A stretch of 64,000 nucleotides of DNA, taken from positions 248,001 through 312,000 of the forward strand of contig JAEYFP010000016.1 in assembly GCA_023402845.1 (NCBI GenBank), given 5' to 3'. Numbering within the stretch: position 1 is the first letter of the stretch; every line of letters starts with the position of its first letter. Shown here one piece after another: positions 27,201 through 36,148 of this stretch. Position numbers and translations under genes: made by a program. The notes beneath the pieces are model-generated. The model saw only the letters and a program-made list of their open reading frames with translations. It made no database searches and was not told the origin of the DNA. Source of the stretch: Bacillota bacterium. GTDB lineage: Bacteria > Bacillota > Clostridia > Lachnospirales > Lachnospiraceae.

Positions 27201-28376
27201 TCAAATTAAGGAAGACAGGACACTTGCCTTTGTTACGATTCCCAACAGCCTTCGTTCATTATCCACAACCGCAAGCGGATAAGATGCTTCGGCTGCCAGC
27301 GGCATAATATCCTGTATCAAAACATCCGCAGCAGTCGTAGTGACATCTTGAATCATGACCTCGGAAAGCGTTAAATTTTCTTTCTTTGCACGCACTGCAT
27401 CAGACAATGTCAACAAACCGCTTAATTTCATTTTGCCGTCAACGACATAAACCGAAGACAGTTCATTTTTCCGCATTTCCCGAAGCGCATGATCAAGTCC
27501 GTCACTCAGCTTCACCAGACTGCTGGGCGTTATCATAATATTTCGTGCTGACAAAACCTTTGATTTATCCGCAGAATCAATAAAGCGCCTCACATAGTCG
27601 TCAGCCGGCTCGGCACTCATCCGCTCCGGGGTATCCACCTGTATCAAACGTCCGTCGCGCATAATCGAAACCGTATCACCAAGTTTAAATGCTTCATCGA
27701 TATCATGTGTAATAAAAATAACTGTTTTTCCCAGCTTTCGCTGAATAGACAGCAGCTCAAACTGCATATCCTTGCGCACCAATGGATCCAATGCGGAAAA
27801 CGGCTCATCCATAAGCAATATTTCAGGATCATTGGCAAGCGCACGGGCCAGACCGACGCGCTGGCGCATCCCTCCAGACAAATTTTCGATCATTGTTTTT
27901 TCCAGACCCTCAAGTCCTACCAGTGCAATCGCTTCCGCTGCACGCTTCTCGCGCTCGGGGCGGGAAATGCCGCATACCTCCAATCCATAGGCAACATTGC
28001 CAAGCACATCTCTGTGTGTCATCAACCCAAACGACTGAAATACCATAGCAACCTTGCGCCGCCGGAATTCACGCAGCTCCTTCTTGGACATTCTCATCAA
28101 ATCGATACCATTATAGAGAATGGAACCGGAGGTAGGACGGTTCAGACGATTAAAGCACCGCACCATCGTTGATTTTCCTGAGCCCGACAAACCGATAATG
28201 ACAAAGATTTCTCCTCTCGGAATTTTTAAATTAACATCATACAGTGCTGTTGTTACGCCGGTTTTTCGGAATACCTCCTCTTTCCCGGCTCCCTTGCTCA
28301 GCAGCTCCGCTGCCTCCTCGCGGCGGATGCCGTACAGCTTGGATACATGTTTAGTTTCAATAATAATATCACTCAT
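27201..28376 (-). CDS. opuAA: Glycine betaine/proline ABC transporter ATPase with CBS domains
   Basis: This 391-residue protein has Walker A GLSGSGKST, signature LSGGMRQRVGLARAL and Walker B ILLMDEPFSALDPL, followed by two CBS domains (about 275-390). It opens with a segment before the cassette (SKLYGIRREEAAELLSKG) typical of OpuAA/ProV. CBS domains in this family sense ionic strength or nucleotides and gate uptake. It is the third gene of the operon and overlaps the permease gene by four bases. Confidence 0.95.
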   Translation of the reverse strand: MSDIIIETKHVSKLYGIRREEAAELLSKGAGKEEVFRKTGVTTALYDVNLKIPRGEIFVIIGLSGSGKSTMVRCFNRLNRPTSGSILYNGIDLMRMSKKELREFRRRKVAMVFQSFGLMTHRDVLGNVAYGLEVCGISRPEREKRAAEAIALVGLEGLEKTMIENLSGGMRQRVGLARALANDPEILLMDEPFSALDPLVRKDMQFELLSIQRKLGKTVIFITHDIDEAFKLGDTVSIMRDGRLIQVDTPERMSAEPADDYVRRFIDSADKSKVLSARNIMITPSSLVKLSDGLDHALREMRKNELSSVYVVDGKMKLSGLLTLSDAVRAKKENLTLSEVMIQDVTTTAADVLIQDIMPLAAEASYPLAVVDNERRLLGIVTKASVLSSLI

Positions 28377-29245
28377 GCTTCCTCACCTCCCGCCGTTTCC
28401 TTCTTAGAAAACCATCCCTGTGTCAAACGGTCAAGAATGATCGCTAAGATGACAACCGCACTGCCTGCCACAAAGCCGCGGGAAATTTCGATGCGGTTTA
28501 CAGCAATGAGTACTTCGTTTCCAAGTCCCCTCGCTCCAATCATTGAGCAGGTAACCACCATGGACATTGCCATCATCAGCGTTTGATTGATTCCTGTCAT
28601 AATAGTGGGCAGCGCCTGCGGTACCTGAACCTTAAACAACAGCTGCAGACGTGTCGAGCCAAAAGAACGCGCAGCCTCCACTACTTCGACGTTCACTTGG
28701 CGAATACCAAGGCTTGTCAGGCGGATTACCGGAACCATGGAATAAATAACTGTTGCAATTACGGCAGATGCAGACCCCATCCCGAAAAAAATTACCGCCG
28801 GAATCAGATAAACAAAAACCGGCATGGTCTGCATCATATCCAATATAGGTCTTATCACCTTGTTGGCCTGTTCGGAACCGGATATCAGCACACCGATGGG
28901 CAGGCCGATGATCAACGCAATCATCACACCGGCCAAAACAATCGAAAGCGTCAGGTTCATCAGGCTCCATAACCCAAATATGCCGATCACGCACAGCAAA
29001 AGGCTGTAAGAAATTCCGGAGCGGATCCGTCTGTGTGCTTTCCATGCAAGAAGAAATACCAGCCCGATCATAACAAACCAGGGTATGTGGCTGAATATCC
29101 AGTTGATGGCACTTACAAAGTCCGTAAGTGCTAATTTTACTCCGTCAAAAAATGAAGAGTGCGCCGCCGCAAAACCGCGGACTGCCTGATCGATGATATC
29201 TGTATTCATATTTATTGTATAAGGAAAATCAAAGAACCAATCCAT
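28373..29245 (-). CDS. opuAB: Glycine betaine/proline ABC transporter permease
   Basis: The protein has 290 residues with a hydrophilic N-terminus and about six membrane segments. The permease motif EAARSFGSTRLQLLFKVQVPQALPTIMTGI is the EAA loop contacting the ATPase. It resembles ProW/OpuAB and forms the channel for compatible solutes. The gene lies 27 bases after the binding-protein stop and overlaps the ATPase start. Confidence 0.95.
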   Translation of the reverse strand: MDWFFDFPYTINMNTDIIDQAVRGFAAAHSSFFDGVKLALTDFVSAINWIFSHIPWFVMIGLVFLLAWKAHRRIRSGISYSLLLCVIGIFGLWSLMNLTLSIVLAGVMIALIIGLPIGVLISGSEQANKVIRPILDMMQTMPVFVYLIPAVIFFGMGSASAVIATVIYSMVPVIRLTSLGIRQVNVEVVEAARSFGSTRLQLLFKVQVPQALPTIMTGINQTLMMAMSMVVTCSMIGARGLGNEVLIAVNRIEISRGFVAGSAVVILAIILDRLTQGWFSKKETAGGEEA

Positions 29246-29272
29246 ATATCCTACCTCCCGTTCTTTGCATGC

Positions 29273-30259
29273 TTAATCAATTGTTTCATATAACGTCTCC
29301 GCCTGATCGGCAGTCAGCCAGGTTTCCACCAGATCACGCTGTTCATTCAGAAACCATTTCGCCGCAGTCTTATAATCCGCACCCGTTTCCTCCATATAGG
29401 CAAGCGCCTCACTGGTTAAAGCAGAGGATGTTCGATACTTAGAAAGAAATGCGCAAAATTCCGGATCACTTTCATAGAAATCATTGCTGGCACACACTGT
29501 GACTTTGACAGAGGGACACATGCACTTGCCCTCAAAATATAACGCTTCGTCATACGGTTCATCCTCAAGAAGAACAAAATCATATTTACCCAGCAGCCAG
29601 GTAGGCTCCCAATAATACGCAACTACCGGCTCTCCCTTATCATAAGCCGACACCAGCACTGCACTTGTTGCGGCATCGGTTCCCGGCTCCAGGTAATTGT
29701 AGCTTTCATCCAAACCATAGTGCAGATATTTTTTATGCATAATCTCCGTAATCTCCCAGCCCGCTATACCGCCGTATATAACACCCTTGGACGGATGCTC
29801 CGGATCCTTGAAGAGCGTCCCATAATCCTTCAAATCGGCAACTGTTTTTAAATCCGGCGCCATTGGCTCAATGTTGCGCTCCGGATCCCCCTCAATCACA
29901 TAACGCGGTACATAAAAACCCTGTGCATTATCATCAAAATTAATACCCAGTTCCTGAAGGGCTCCATTTTCAATATCACTTTCATAGTCGGGCAGATTAT
30001 CCGTCCATACCTCCATATGTACATCTATTTCTCCCTTTTTCACTGCCTCATGTGTAATGGGCGTACTCCCGGAGACCTCTGTCCAGTTATAGCCGAAGAC
30101 TGTTTCTGCGACAGTTCCTGCCACAGCATTGTGAAACAAAATAGAGTCCCAGCCGACGTCGGCAAATGTGATTGTTTTGGCTTGATTTTGAGAAGCGCAT
30201 CCTGTAAGAACACTAATCATCGCAAAAAACGCTATGAGCAGCGCGAATTTTTTTTTCAT
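29273..30259 (-). CDS. opuAC: Glycine betaine-binding lipoprotein
   Basis: The protein has 328 residues with a lipobox (LTGC, Cys21) and an OpuAC/ProX-type domain (ITFADVGWDSILFHNAVAG, EVWTDNLPDYE, YYWEPTWLLGKYD). Aromatic residues such as Trp and Tyr in these motifs form the box that holds the quaternary ammonium group in this family. It is the first gene of the operon, behind a consensus promoter overlapped by a long inverted repeat. Confidence 0.93.
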   Translation of the reverse strand: MKKKFALLIAFFAMISVLTGCASQNQAKTITFADVGWDSILFHNAVAGTVAETVFGYNWTEVSGSTPITHEAVKKGEIDVHMEVWTDNLPDYESDIENGALQELGINFDDNAQGFYVPRYVIEGDPERNIEPMAPDLKTVADLKDYGTLFKDPEHPSKGVIYGGIAGWEITEIMHKKYLHYGLDESYNYLEPGTDAATSAVLVSAYDKGEPVVAYYWEPTWLLGKYDFVLLEDEPYDEALYFEGKCMCPSVKVTVCASNDFYESDPEFCAFLSKYRTSSALTSEALAYMEETGADYKTAAKWFLNEQRDLVETWLTADQAETLYETID

Positions 30260-30292
30260 GTTTTCATTTCCTTTCTTCTAAATCCAATTCAG

Positions 30293-30337
30293 CAAAGTGA
30301 CAACTTATATTATAATTACAAGTTGTCACTTTGTCAA
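30293..30337 (-). promoter_or_regulatory. Promoter of the betaine operon overlapped by a BusR-type operator
   Basis: TTGACA (30337-30332), a 17-base spacer and TATAAT (30314-30309) form a full consensus promoter on the minus strand. A perfect 14-bp inverted repeat, CAAAGTGACAACTT and AAGTTGTCACTTTG (30293-30306 and 30320-30333), has its arms in the promoter spacer and just downstream of the -10. Bound protein would block RNA polymerase. Confidence 0.85.
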
Positions 30338-30403
30338 ATTGGATACCTTTTTCTATCATTTTATTACATAGAAAATTTGTTAATTTTTTTTCTGAAATAA
30401 AAT

Positions 30404-30437
30404 ACCTCCCCGGCACTTTTTACGCTGCCGGGGAGGT
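30404..30437 (-). terminator. Terminator of the BusR-like gene
   Basis: ACCTCCCCGGCA and TGCCGGGGAGGT form a perfect 12-bp GC-rich stem with a 10-base loop, followed by a T-rich stretch on the minus strand. It separates the regulator from the transporter promoter. Confidence 0.9.
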
Positions 30438-30467
30438 TCTTGTTTCATTTTTATATAAAAATAGTCT

Positions 30468-31097
30468 TTAAAATAAAAAATCCTTGATTCTGTGATCGGA
30501 ATCCTCTTGCGATACAAAATAGATTACATCATTTTCCAGCACAACAGCATAGGGGCCAGGTGACCGCAGCAGCACATCGCCTCGCTTGATTGCTACGAGC
30601 GTAGCTCCTGTATGCTGCCAGAGCTGTAATTCCTGAATGGATCTGTTCAGATACTTGCAATCGGGCGTAATACGCACCGAGAAGGGTACGAGCGGATTCA
30701 TAGATCGAAAATGCTCCGTTGCCAAAATAAGTTCTGCGAGATCGTTGCTTAAAGAATTTATTTCTTTTTGCTGATGCTGAATATTTTCCATAATAGATTT
30801 TTTCAGTGTTTCTATCGTTATTCTGTTTGAAAATCCATTTAGAAATTCAAGAGCATTGCTTTTAGATTTTATCACCATACCGCTGCCTCTTTCCGGAGAC
30901 ACAATGTCCAGATCGGATAATATGCAAAATGCCCGGCGCGCGGTTTCCGGCGAGACATTATACTGAGCAGCAATAAAAGACCGGCCATGTATTTTCTGAC
31001 CGATCGTGTATTCTTCGTTTACTATTTTTGAAGCAATTTCAATTGCAATTTGTTGATATTTTGGAATGGAAACTGCTGTTGGCTTCACTTCATCCAT
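30468..31097 (-). CDS. busR: BusR-like GntR/RCK_C regulator (probable c-di-AMP sensor)
   Basis: The protein is 209 residues from the ATG at 31097, which follows AAAAGGAG; an upstream in-frame ATG at 31127 has no ribosome site. It has a GntR-type winged HTH (about 12-75: GRSFIAAQYNVSPETARRAFCILSDL), a coiled middle, and a C-terminal RCK_C/TrkA-C domain (about 130-205: GATLVAIKRGDVLLRSPGPYAVV). That build is the one of BusR, which represses glycine betaine uptake when c-di-AMP is high. It lies directly upstream of the betaine operon, whose promoter carries a long palindrome. Ligand and target are inferred. Confidence 0.88.
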   Translation of the reverse strand: MDEVKPTAVSIPKYQQIAIEIASKIVNEEYTIGQKIHGRSFIAAQYNVSPETARRAFCILSDLDIVSPERGSGMVIKSKSNALEFLNGFSNRITIETLKKSIMENIQHQQKEINSLSNDLAELILATEHFRSMNPLVPFSVRITPDCKYLNRSIQELQLWQHTGATLVAIKRGDVLLRSPGPYAVVLENDVIYFVSQEDSDHRIKDFLF

Positions 31098-31131
31098 GTG
31101 ATCAACTCCTTTTACCGCTGACAGCATAATG

Positions 31132-31160
31132 ATTATACACCAAACATATCTTTAAAGCAA
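31132..31160 (-). promoter_or_regulatory. Predicted promoter of the BusR-like gene
   Basis: TTGCTT (31160-31155), 17 bases, TATAAT (31137-31132) on the minus strand, about 35 bases before the start codon. Confidence 0.6.
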
Positions 31161-31233
31161 CCAAAAGAAGCCATGGGTTCACTGAAAACGCATGAGAATC
31201 ATTCGCTTTCCTTGCAAGAAGGACTAATTAGAA

Positions 31234-31262
31234 TTGACTATGTATTTTATTCTCGTTATACT
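31234..31262 (+). promoter_or_regulatory. Predicted promoter of the HTH regulator gene
   Basis: TTGACT (31234-31239), 17 bases, TATACT (31257-31262). It lies inside the longest open frame, which shows that translation of that gene must begin further downstream. Confidence 0.65.
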
Positions 31263-31334
31263 GAAAATAATGTTGTAAGATCCGTCTTTCGTTTGAATAT
31301 AGGAAAATTAACAGAAGAAAAAACAGAATTTCTT

Positions 31335-32276
31335 ATGAAAGGAATGGACAACTATATGTTGCATATCAAATCATTGGATGAAGGACTTCCCATTTTTAAA
31401 GCATTGGGATCGGATATCAGAATTGAAATCATTAAAATCCTTCTGGAAGACAAGGGCATGAATATGAATGAGCTGGCAAGCCGCTTAAATATCACAAACG
31501 GCGCACTCACAAGCCATGTGAAAAAACTTGAAGATGCCGGTATTATTACAATCACAAGCGAATCCTCCGGCCACGGCAACCAGAAAAAATGTTCCGTCTA
31601 TGTCGATAAGCTGCTCGTGGATTTTGATTCTGAGGAGGATGGCAAGAACGTTTATCAGACCTCCCTGAAGATCGGCCATTATTCCGATTTTCATGTTTTT
31701 CCGACATGCGGACTCGCTTCCTCTACGGCACTGATCGGGGAAGTGGACGATACGAGGTACTTCGCACATCCCGACCGGTACAATGCAGATATTCTCTGGT
31801 TCACAAAGGGCTATATCGAATATGTCATTCCCAACTTTATCCCCAGCTCGCAAAAGATCGACCAAATTACAATTTCTACGGAGCTAAGCTCTGAGGCGCC
31901 CGGTGTCAACGATGTGTGGCCATCTGATATCAGCTTCTATATTAATGATAAATGTATCGGTATGTGGACAAGTCCCGGTGACTTCGGAGACGTGAAGGGC
32001 ATTTTTACTCCGGACTGGTGGTATCGGAACTGGAATCAGTACGGACTGTTAAAGCTTCTTGTTATCAACAAAAAGGGAACCTTCATCGACGGACTGCATA
32101 TTTCCGATATTTCGATCCGGGATTTTGAACTGGACTACCGCAGCACGATCAAATTTAAAATGGCGGTTGAGGATGAATCGACGCACGTCGGTGGACTGAC
32201 GATTTTCGGAAAAACGTTTGGCAATTATAATCAGGATATTAATATCCGCATTAACTACAGCCCGATCGGAGAATAG
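31335..32276 (+). CDS. ArsR-like HTH regulator with C-terminal beta-rich domain
   Basis: The open frame begins at 31173, but a promoter at 31234-31262 means the true start is one of the ATGs at 31335, 31344 or 31356. The product is about 306-313 residues. It has a winged HTH near its N-terminus (LGSDIRIEIIKILLEDKGMNMNELASRLNITNGALTSHVKKLEDAGII) followed by some 200 residues rich in aromatic and beta-forming segments. Such proteins often sit next to alpha-arabinofuranosidase genes, as here, and may regulate them. The large C-terminal part probably binds a sugar or oligosaccharide. The last 22 bases overlap the convergent DUF6171 gene. Confidence 0.8.
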   Translation: MKGMDNYMLHIKSLDEGLPIFKALGSDIRIEIIKILLEDKGMNMNELASRLNITNGALTSHVKKLEDAGIITITSESSGHGNQKKCSVYVDKLLVDFDSEEDGKNVYQTSLKIGHYSDFHVFPTCGLASSTALIGEVDDTRYFAHPDRYNADILWFTKGYIEYVIPNFIPSSQKIDQITISTELSSEAPGVNDVWPSDISFYINDKCIGMWTSPGDFGDVKGIFTPDWWYRNWNQYGLLKLLVINKKGTFIDGLHISDISIRDFELDYRSTIKFKMAVEDESTHVGGLTIFGKTFGNYNQDINIRINYSPIGE

Positions 32277-32539
32277 GGATCAGTGAGGGATGTCCATTTA
32301 TCATAGGGGCATCGATTGACGGTGACTGCGGCACGAAGCTCTGCAAAGCAGCCGCAGGCGCCGCAGAAGCCGTTCCGCAGATAGCCGCAGGTGCGGCAAA
32401 TCGCGAGCCTTCCTTCATACAGCGCCTGATCTGTCCGGATCTCTTCATCCAGACTTTCTATCCGGTTTTGGATGCTCTTTAAGTATTCATTTTTATCCAT
32501 ATCCCGCAGCAGACACATCCTGCAGCCAATTTCAGGCAT
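32255..32539 (-). CDS. DUF6171 family cysteine-rich protein
   Basis: This 94-residue protein has paired cysteines: CRMC near the start, then CRTCGYLRNGFCGACGCF and a final Cys, fitting a small zinc-binding fold around a helical coil (LKSIQNRIESLDEEI). It matches the DUF6171 family seen in Lachnospiraceae, whose function is unknown. The gene begins 13 bases after the arabinofuranosidase stop, so the two are likely cotranscribed. Its 3' end overlaps the convergent HTH gene. Confidence 0.8.
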   Translation of the reverse strand: MPEIGCRMCLLRDMDKNEYLKSIQNRIESLDEEIRTDQALYEGRLAICRTCGYLRNGFCGACGCFAELRAAVTVNRCPYDKWTSLTDPYSPIGL

Positions 32540-32552
32540 ATCGGTACTCCCA

Positions 32553-34058
32553 TTATTTTATACGAAACAATACGACACTGCAAGGCGGTAATGTCGCTTT
32601 AATACCGTCCTCGGTAATTTCAAACGCCTTAAAAGCCTCTTCCTTTACGGTATTGGGTTCCTCAAAGGTATTATGTGCCTTCTTTTCACCCGTTACAATA
32701 CAGGCCTCCACGTTTGCTGGCTTTAGCTCCATGAAGCTGATCAAAAGCTCTTTTTCTCCCCCGACAGACAGATTGTTGACGGTGATATTTACAGTTCCGT
32801 CCGGGCTCACGGATGCGGACTCCTGCATCTCGGGAACCATAAATTCCGGCTCTTCACCGATTATCCCGCTGCCTTCGAGACTGCTTGCTGCCAGCTCGGC
32901 ATTCTGATGATACCGATACATATGAAATACATGATAAGTCGGCGTCAGAACCATCTTGGATCCCTCGGTCAAAATCACCGATTGCAATACATTCACCGTC
33001 TGTGCAAGGTTTGCCATCTTTATGCGATCACAGTGCTTGTTAAAGATGTTCAGCGTCAGTCCGGCCACAAGTGCGTCACGAACGGTGTTCTGTTGATAGA
33101 GAAATCCCGGATTGGTTCCTTCCTCGACCGTATACCAGCTTCCCCACTCATCCACAATCATACCAATTTTTTGATCTGGATCATATTCATCCATAATATA
33201 GCTGTGTCTGCTGACCAATTCCTCCATGTAGAGCGCCTTTGCAAGCGTCTTATACCATGCCGCCGAATCAAATTCCGTAGCGCTGCCCTTAATTTCCCAT
33301 CCCTCCGGGTGCACATAATAATGCAGGGAAAGTCCGTCCATCAAGCCATGAAGCTGTTCCGGAATATTATCGAACGCAGTTTTCAGGACTTCCTTCGTCC
33401 AGTAATAATCTGCCACGCTCGCACCGCCGCAGATTTTACCGATCGGCTGCCCCGGATGATAATTTCTCACATAAGTCTGATAGCGGCGATATTCGTTTGC
33501 ATAGTGCTGCGGCGTCATATTGCCTCCGCACCCCCAATTTTCATTTCCGACACCAAAATAATCAATCTTCCAGGGTTTTTCATGACCGTTTTCTTTCCTT
33601 AATTCCGACATCGGAGACATCCCGTCAAATGTCATATATTCCACCCATTCGGACATTTCCTTCACAGTACCGCTGCCTACATTTCCGTTAATATAGGTCT
33701 TGCAGCCAAGCTGTCCGCACAGCTCGAAAAACTCGTGTGTACCGAAGCTGTTGTCCTCTACCACACCGCCCCAATGTGTATTGACCATTTTTTTTCTTGC
33801 TTCCTTGGGGCCGATCCCATCCTTCCAGTGATACTCGTCCGCAAAGCAGCCGCCCGGCCAGCGAAGCACCGGAATCTGAATTTCCTTAAGCGCCTCCACA
33901 ACATCCGTTCGCATTCCATTTTTATTCGGAATTTCAGAATTTTCTCCTACATATAGGCCCTCATAAATACATCTTCCCAAATGCTCGGAGAAATGTCCGT
34001 AAATCTCCGGATTAATATGCCCTCTCTTTTCTTTTTCATTAATATACAGCTTTACCAT
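32553..34058 (-). CDS. abfA: Alpha-L-arabinofuranosidase, GH51
   Basis: The protein has 501 residues, the usual length for intracellular GH51 enzymes. RWPGGCFADEYHWKDGIG and GVGNENWGCGG (acid/base Glu near 174) and MIVDEWGSWY (nucleophile Glu near 295) are the catalytic landmarks of the barrel; a beta domain follows. It releases terminal arabinose from arabinan or arabinoxylan oligosaccharides. There is no signal peptide, so it acts on imported oligomers. It fits with the arabinose-type transporter 17 kb away. The ribosome site is GAAGGAG. Confidence 0.97.
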   Translation of the reverse strand: MVKLYINEKEKRGHINPEIYGHFSEHLGRCIYEGLYVGENSEIPNKNGMRTDVVEALKEIQIPVLRWPGGCFADEYHWKDGIGPKEARKKMVNTHWGGVVEDNSFGTHEFFELCGQLGCKTYINGNVGSGTVKEMSEWVEYMTFDGMSPMSELRKENGHEKPWKIDYFGVGNENWGCGGNMTPQHYANEYRRYQTYVRNYHPGQPIGKICGGASVADYYWTKEVLKTAFDNIPEQLHGLMDGLSLHYYVHPEGWEIKGSATEFDSAAWYKTLAKALYMEELVSRHSYIMDEYDPDQKIGMIVDEWGSWYTVEEGTNPGFLYQQNTVRDALVAGLTLNIFNKHCDRIKMANLAQTVNVLQSVILTEGSKMVLTPTYHVFHMYRYHQNAELAASSLEGSGIIGEEPEFMVPEMQESASVSPDGTVNITVNNLSVGGEKELLISFMELKPANVEACIVTGEKKAHNTFEEPNTVKEEAFKAFEITEDGIKATLPPCSVVLFRIK

Positions 34059-34430
34059 ATTCTTTCTTCTCCTTCCTACTTGTTATTTATAATGAACACC
34101 CCAAACGGTCTCCTTGTTTATGCCTGCTGCCGCAGCCTGTCAGACCAACAAAGGCGGCTGTACCTAATAGAATCCTGACAATTTTTTTAACATTTTATTT
34201 CTCCATATTTTCTGCAAAAGAAAAAGTTCCGTCTTCATGCAGGTATACATAGGGATCTGCCCTTCGGGATATCATACCTAATTATATTTCAGTCTGTTAT
34301 TCATGCACGTTTTATACCTTTTTCTTTTACTTCTTTCTCTTCTTCGTTTATTACTTTATAAACTATTTTAGTAATATCTAAATTTTACAAGACACTCCTT
34401 TCTTTTGCAACAACTTTTTATCATTATTAT
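34059..34430. other. Gene-free stretch upstream of abfA
   Basis: No supported gene is seen in these 370 bases. The abfA promoter must lie here; TATAAA on the minus strand near 34095 is the only -10-like element and lacks a good -35, which would fit an activated promoter. Confidence 0.5.
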
Positions 34431-34460
34431 TTGACTTTTCCACCCCGCCTGTATTATAAT
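34431..34460 (+). promoter_or_regulatory. Promoter of tRNA-Ser
   Basis: TTGACT (34431-34436), 18 bases, TATAAT (34455-34460), ending 18 bases before the mature tRNA. Confidence 0.7.
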
Positions 34461-34478
34461 TTTTGTTGTATCTGTTTT

Positions 34479-34564
34479 GGAGTCGTATCGAAGTGGTCAT
34501 AACGGGGCGCACTCGAAATGCGTTAGCCCTCCGGGGCTCGAGGGTTCGAATCCCTCCGACTCCG
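34479..34564 (+). tRNA. tRNA-Ser (anticodon CGA)
   Basis: This is an 86-base cloverleaf. The acceptor arms are GGAGTCG / CGACTCC with discriminator G. The anticodon loop CTCGAAA is held by CGCA / TGCG and contains CGA, which reads UCG. A long variable arm (CCCTCCGGGG) typical of serine tRNAs follows, then the T arm GAGGGTTCGAATCCCTC. CCA is not encoded. Ten kilobases of decayed accessory genes start directly downstream, which makes it a likely insertion site. Confidence 0.96.
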
Positions 34565-34571
34565 TCAAGAT

Positions 34572-34610
34572 AAGTTGACAAGTTTTCGATAAGAGGATTT
34601 GTCAACTTTT
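34572..34610 (+). terminator. Terminator of tRNA-Ser
   Basis: AAGTTGACAA and TTGTCAACTT form a perfect 10-bp stem followed by TTCC and a T-rich stretch, starting eight bases after the tRNA. Confidence 0.75.
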
Positions 34611-34716
34611 CCTTTATTCATGCGTTTTTTGGGCTTTTGATGAGCCAGGAGAGTTTCAAACAAACGGTTAAAGTGAGGATTCGAACTAACACGCAAACAG
34701 AATAAATTGGCGCAAG

Positions 34717-34748
34717 GCACGACGGTTAAAAAGCTGTCGTGTCTTTTT
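34717..34748 (+). terminator. Orphan terminator-like hairpin
   Basis: CACGAC and GTCGTG pair around a GGTTAAAAAGCT loop and are followed by TCTTTTT. No complete gene lies between it and the tRNA, so it may be left from a lost gene. Confidence 0.55.
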
Positions 34749-34779
34749 GTATCCACATTTTAGAAGGGATGTTTTTACA

Positions 34780-34932
34780 ATGATAAACTACATCAACCAA
34801 TCCGTACGGATTACTGAAGACGTTCGCAAGTCCTTCAAAAGCGTCGACTGCAAAATGACAAATCGCGATTGCTACGGCTACGATACCACATTCTGCGATA
34901 TAACAACAGCTTCGGCTAAAAGTATCGTATAG
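34780..34932 (+). CDS. Small ORF, 50 residues, unknown
   Basis: An ATG with AGAAGGG ten bases upstream starts a 50-residue frame (MINYINQSVRITEDVRKSF and on). It contains three cysteines and many Thr/Asp in its second half. I do not recognise it. It could be a fragment of a lost gene, since the surrounding region is full of broken genes. Confidence 0.3.
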   Translation: MINYINQSVRITEDVRKSFKSVDCKMTNRDCYGYDTTFCDITTASAKSIV

Positions 34933-35015
34933 GTTGATTTATTCAACTTTTATCAACTTTAAATTCATTGATTTTCTTCTGATTACCAACTAAAATATAG
35001 TCAGAGGTGATTGAT

Positions 35016-36124
35016 ATGAAGGAAATAAATATTGCAAAAGTGCTTGTCACTAAGCGCAAGGAAAAGGGCATAACCCAGGATGAGCTCGCAAATTACATTG
35101 GCGTGTCCAAGGCATCCGTTTCCAAATGGGAAACAGGACAAAGCTATCCAGATGTTACCTTTCTTCCCCAGCTGGCTGCGTACTTTAACATCAGCATTGA
35201 CGAATTAATAGATTATAAGCCGCAGATGACAAAAGAGGATGTTCGAAAGCTTTACCGAAGCCTGTCGGATGATTTTACGTCAAAACCGTTTGATTCTGTA
35301 ATGAAAGACTGCCGAAAGACAATAAAAAAATACTATTCATGCTTTCCATTGCTGCTGCAAATGGGGATATTGATGATCAATCATATAGAATTGCTGAAGG
35401 ACCCACAGAAAGCGGCGTCTTTGACTGCGGAAGCCAAGGTCCTTTTTATCCGGGTCAGAGAGAAATGCGACGATGTATCGATTACCAGGTTGGCTTTGTT
35501 TATGGAAGCCATGTGTAGCCTCAATTTAGGTGATCCCAATTCTGTGCTGAAGCTGCTTGACGAATCAGTCGCGCCTGCGCTGCCCCCTGAATCGCTTTTG
35601 GCTTCCGCTTACCAAATGACGGGCGCGCCGAAGAGGCAAAATCCGTTTTGCAGGTCGGAATGTTTCAGAATATCGTCGTCCTGTTCAACTTCTTTCCCGC
35701 ATATCTTACGCTGTGTGCGGATGTCCCATCCAAATTCGACGAGGTACTGCGGCGCTCGCTTGTCGTAGCGGATACGTTTGACATGAGGCATCTGCATCCC
35801 GGTGTCCTGGTCAGACTTTATATTTCAGCCGCGCAGGGATTTGTTGCTCAGAAAAATTATGATAAGGCGCTTGAAATGCTGCAAAAATACACCGAGATCG
35901 TAATAAGCGACATTTATCCCCTGCGCTTGCATGGAGATGCTTTTTTCGACCTTCTGGACGGCTGGTTGGATAAACTTGATCTGGGAACGGATCTTCCACG
36001 GGATGAAAAAACGATCAGAAAAAGCATGTCTGATGTAATCGTTAATAATCCGGTATTCTCAGTTCTCTCAGATGAGCGGCGTTTTCTGAGTATTACTGAA
36101 AAGCTTAAAAACAACTGCGAATAA
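35016..36124 (+). pseudogene. XRE-family HTH regulator, frameshifted
   Basis: The first part (35016 to about 35627) encodes an HTH (VTKRKEKGITQDELANYIGVSKASVSKWETGQSYPD) and TPR-like helices up to SAYQMTG. The frame then shifts, and RAEEAKSVLQVGMFQ and the rest of the C-terminal helical domain continue in another frame to 36124. Restoring one base near 35625 gives a protein of about 370 residues. The start is the ATG at 35016 behind GAGGTGA. It sits just before the CPBP protease gene, which it may once have controlled. Confidence 0.85.
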
Positions 36125-36148
36125 TATAGATAGGGAGGCAATTTTATT

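Noticed and set aside
34378..34605. A 75-residue minus-strand frame across the tRNA.
   Set aside because: It is the antisense of tRNA-Ser and its flanks.
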